A stretch of DNA of 64,000 nt from NCBI GenBank assembly GCA_963930645.1, contig CAWVNO010002514.1:310001-374000 (forward strand), written 5' to 3'. Below are positions 62,112 to 64,000 of the stretch, in pieces (within the stretch, counting starts at the first letter, position 1; the number at the start of each line of letters is the position of its first letter). This DNA is from Salticus scenicus (Eukaryota > Arthropoda > Arachnida > Araneae > Salticidae). The position numbers and the translations under genes are program-made. The notes under the pieces were generated by a model. That model saw only the letters and a list, made by a program, of their open reading frames with translations, searched no databases and was not told the origin of the DNA.

Positions 62112-63920
62112 TTCAAACGACGATTCCCAAGCAACTAAAAGAGTCTAACTATCGCAATAACTTTCAGAATCTGCGAAATGTATTCTAGTTTCATAATAAC
62201 CGCACCGGAAATTTTGCACGGTGAAACTTTGGGCCCGGGGGGCGTTTTTACGCGGACTTTCGGCAGCCGTCCTGCGCTCTCAAAATTTTTCTCGCAGTTT
62301 CACATGCCCATCTTCAAACGACGATTCCCAAGCAACTAAAAGAGTCTAACTATCGCAGTAAGTTTCAGAATCTGCGGAATATATTCTAGTTTCATAATAA
62401 CCGCACCGGAAATTTTGCACGGTGAAACTTTGGGCCCGGGGGGCGTTTTTACGCGGACTTTCGGCAGCCGTCCTGCGCTCTCAAAATTTTTCTCGCAGTT
62501 TCACATGCCCATCTTCAAACGACGATTCCCAAGCAACTAAAAGAGTCTAACTATCGCAGTAAGTTTCAGAATCTGCGAAATGTATTCTAGTTTCATAATA
62601 ACATCACCGGGAATTTTGCACGGTGAAACTTTAGGCCCGGGGGGCGTTTTTACGCGGACTTTCGGCAGCCGTCCTGCGCTCTCAAAATTTTTCTCGCAGT
62701 TTCACATGCCCATCTTCAAACGACGATTCCCAAGCAACTAAAAGAGTCTAACTATCGCAGTAAGTTTCAGAATCTGCGGAATATATTCTAGTTTCATAAT
62801 AACCGCACCGGAAATTTTGCACGGTGAAACTTTGGGCCCGGGGGGCGTTTTTACGCGGACTTTCGGCAGCCGTCCTGCGCTCTCAAAATTTTTCTCGCAG
62901 TTTCACATGCCCATCTTCAAACGACGATTCCCAAGCAACTAAAAGAGTCTAACTATCGCAGTAAGTTTCAGAATCTGCGAAATGTATTCTAGTTTCATAA
63001 TAACATCACCGGGAATTTTGCACGGTGAAACTTTAGGCCCGGGGGGCGTTTTTACGCAGACTTTCGGCAGCCGTCCTGCGCTCTCAAAATTTTTCTCGCA
63101 GTTTCACATGCCCATCTTCAAACGACGATTCAAAAGCAACTAAAAGAGTCTAACTATCGCAATAACTTTCAGAATCTGCGAAATGTATTCTAGTTTCATA
63201 ATAACATCACCGGGAATTTTGCACGGTGAAACTTTAGGCCCGGGGGGCGGTTTTACGCAGAATTTCGGCAGCCGTCCTGCGCTCTCAAAATTTTTCTCGC
63301 AGTTTCACATGCCCATCTTCAAACGACGATTCCCAAGCAACTAAAAGAGTCTAACTATCGCAGTAAGTTTCAGAATCTGCGGAATATATTCTAGTTTCAT
63401 AATAACCGCACCGGAAATTTTGCACGGTGAAACTTTGGGCCCGGGGGGCGTTTTTACGCGGACTTTCGGCAGCCGTCCTGCGCTCTCAAAATTTTTCTCG
63501 CAGTTTCACATGCCCATCTTCAAACGACGATTCCCAAGCAACTAAAAGAGTCTAACTATCGCAGTAAGTTTCAGAATCTGCGGAATATATTCTAGTTTCC
63601 TAATAACCGCACCGGAAATTTTGCACGGTGAAACTTTGGGCCCGGGGGGCGTTTTTACGCGGACTTTCGGCAGCCGTCCTGCGCTCTCAAAATTTTTCTC
63701 GCAGTTTCACATGCCCATCTTCAAACGACGATTCCCAAGCAACTAAAAGAGTCTAACTATCGCAGTAAGTTTCAGAATCTGCGAAATGTATTCTAGTTTC
63801 ATAATAACATCACCGGGAATTTTGCACGGTGAAACTTTGGGCCCGGGGGGCGTTTTTACGCGGACTTTCGGCAGCCGTCCTGCGCTCTCAAAATTTTTCT
63901 CGCAGTTTCACATGCCCATC

Positions 63921-64000
63921 TTCAAACGACGATTCCCAAGCAACTAAAAGAGTCTAACTATCGCAATAACTTTCAGAATCTGCGAAATGTATTCTAGTTT
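63921..64000 (+). repeat. Partial C monomer at the window edge
   Basis: Only the first 80 bp of the monomer are present. The gcaataac signature (a46, c50) and gcgaaatg show a C or D left part. C is expected from the HOR slot. The array clearly continues beyond the window. Confidence 0.9.

Larger units (their letters stand above)
1..64000 (+). repeat. Satellite DNA array, 201-bp monomer, 318 full copies plus a partial one
   Basis: The sequence returns to the same phrase (ttcaaacgacgattccca) at 1, 202, 403, 604 and so on to 63921. The period is exactly 201 bp in all but five monomers. Every copy points the same way and nothing else is inserted. Monomers differ mainly at about 10 diagnostic sites (46, 50, 65, 69, 90, 91, 98, 120, 143) plus subtype sites (82, 114, 134, 146, 151, 180). 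The region holds no gene: all frames carry stops in each canonical monomer. Arrays of this size and homogeneity are known from eukaryotic heterochromatin, often centromeres. The chromosomal place and species are not visible here. Confidence 0.98.
61307..64000 (+). repeat. Canonical 14-mer HOR, cut by the window end
   Basis: Order Ds At An B C A B A B' Dg A Ac Bg, and then the first 80 bp of a C monomer (gcaataac visible). It contains the 202-bp B monomer at 61910-62111 and a Dg with gattcaaaagc (63132-63133). Confidence 0.92.

Noticed and set aside
61976..62188. 70-codon open reading frame on the + strand, almost the same as the one at 6499
   Set aside because: Same cause: a seven-G run in a B monomer. 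Likeness between the two reflects the repeat, not conserved coding. One residue differs because of the gttctg/gtcctg difference.
1..64000. A frame-preserving repeat protein, since 201 is a multiple of 3
   Set aside because: The frame would persist from monomer to monomer, but the frames read contain stops in every canonical monomer, and no long frame is open on either strand.
1..64000. CRISPR array
   Set aside because: The repeat unit is 201 bp with no unique spacers; the whole unit is repeated.
1..64000. CENP-B box (ttcg, four bases, a, two bases, cggg)
   Set aside because: I scanned the monomer on both strands around every ttcg and cggg. No site fits the core, including the nearest ones at 148-165 and 88-98. 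A centromere role therefore cannot be argued from this box.
1..64000. Transposon, LTR or rRNA/tRNA/5S gene unit as the source of the repeat
   Set aside because: I see no terminal repeats, target-site duplications, coding remnants or recognisable RNA gene boxes in the monomer. Derivation from such an element cannot be excluded without a database search.
1..64000. Assembly artefact (one read or unit copied many times)
   Set aside because: Units differ by private single-base changes, whole-monomer gains and losses, and a domain boundary, which a simple copying error would not produce. Local copy numbers may still be imprecise.
1..64000. Assignment to a species or known satellite family
   Set aside because: I do not recognise the 201-bp sequence. 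Length, GC content and CpG level fit many plants, insects and other eukaryotes.

Overview
The whole 64-kb window is one uninterrupted head-to-tail satellite DNA array. The monomer is 201 bp, and I count 318 complete copies plus an 80-bp partial copy at the right edge. All are in the same orientation. I see no gene, RNA gene, transposon, inversion or unique-sequence island. Such an array points to eukaryotic constitutive heterochromatin (centromeric, pericentromeric, subtelomeric or sex-chromosome/B-chromosome). I do not recognise the monomer and cannot assign a species. A hand count of one monomer gives 46% GC and no CpG depletion (15 CpG per 201 bp, observed/expected about 1.4).

Monomer positions below count from the first base of the window. 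Four basic types differ at only about 10 sites: A (g46 g50 g65 a69 c90 g91 a98 g120 g143), B (g46 g50 a65 g69 a90 t91 g98 a120 g143), C (a46 c50 a65 g69, then like A) and D (a46 c50 a65 g69, then like B, with a143). Derived subtypes are B' (B with a143), At (A with t180), An (A with c114), Ac (A with c82), Bg (B with g120), Ds (D with a151) and Dg (D with g134 and a146).

The monomers form a higher-order repeat (HOR). The canonical unit is a 14-mer of 2,814 bp: Ds-At-An-B-C-A-B-A-B'-Dg-A-Ac-Bg-C. Complete copies start at 13067, 19298, 22112, 24926, 32966, 35782 and 48242, and a nearly complete one starts at 61307. Between them lie length variants of 5, 6, 9, 11, 12, 16 and 26 monomers, all changed by whole monomers, as unequal exchange would do.

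Layout: 1-13066 is a left domain built from plain A/B/C/D types in units of 10-15 monomers, without the derived markers Ds, Dg, An, Ac or Bg. From 13067 to 64000 is the derived HOR domain. It contains one relic of the left-domain style at 30554-32965, which matches 10856-13066 at a spacing of exactly 99 monomers. A 26-mer super-unit occurs twice (41007-46231 and 51056-56281), 50 monomers apart. There is a tandem 10-mer at 26534-30553 and a 5-mer in three consecutive copies from 46232.

The most interesting points are: a multi-monomer HOR whose constituent monomers are still 95-98% identical; type-diagnostic sites that fall in short dyads, including a 10-bp palindrome found only in A monomers; all four left/right haplotype combinations, which shows exchange inside monomers; near-absolute length conservation, with only five indels, all in homopolymers; and a set of multi-nucleotide substitutions. 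Two 70-codon open frames arise only where a G run gains one base, and they are not genes.
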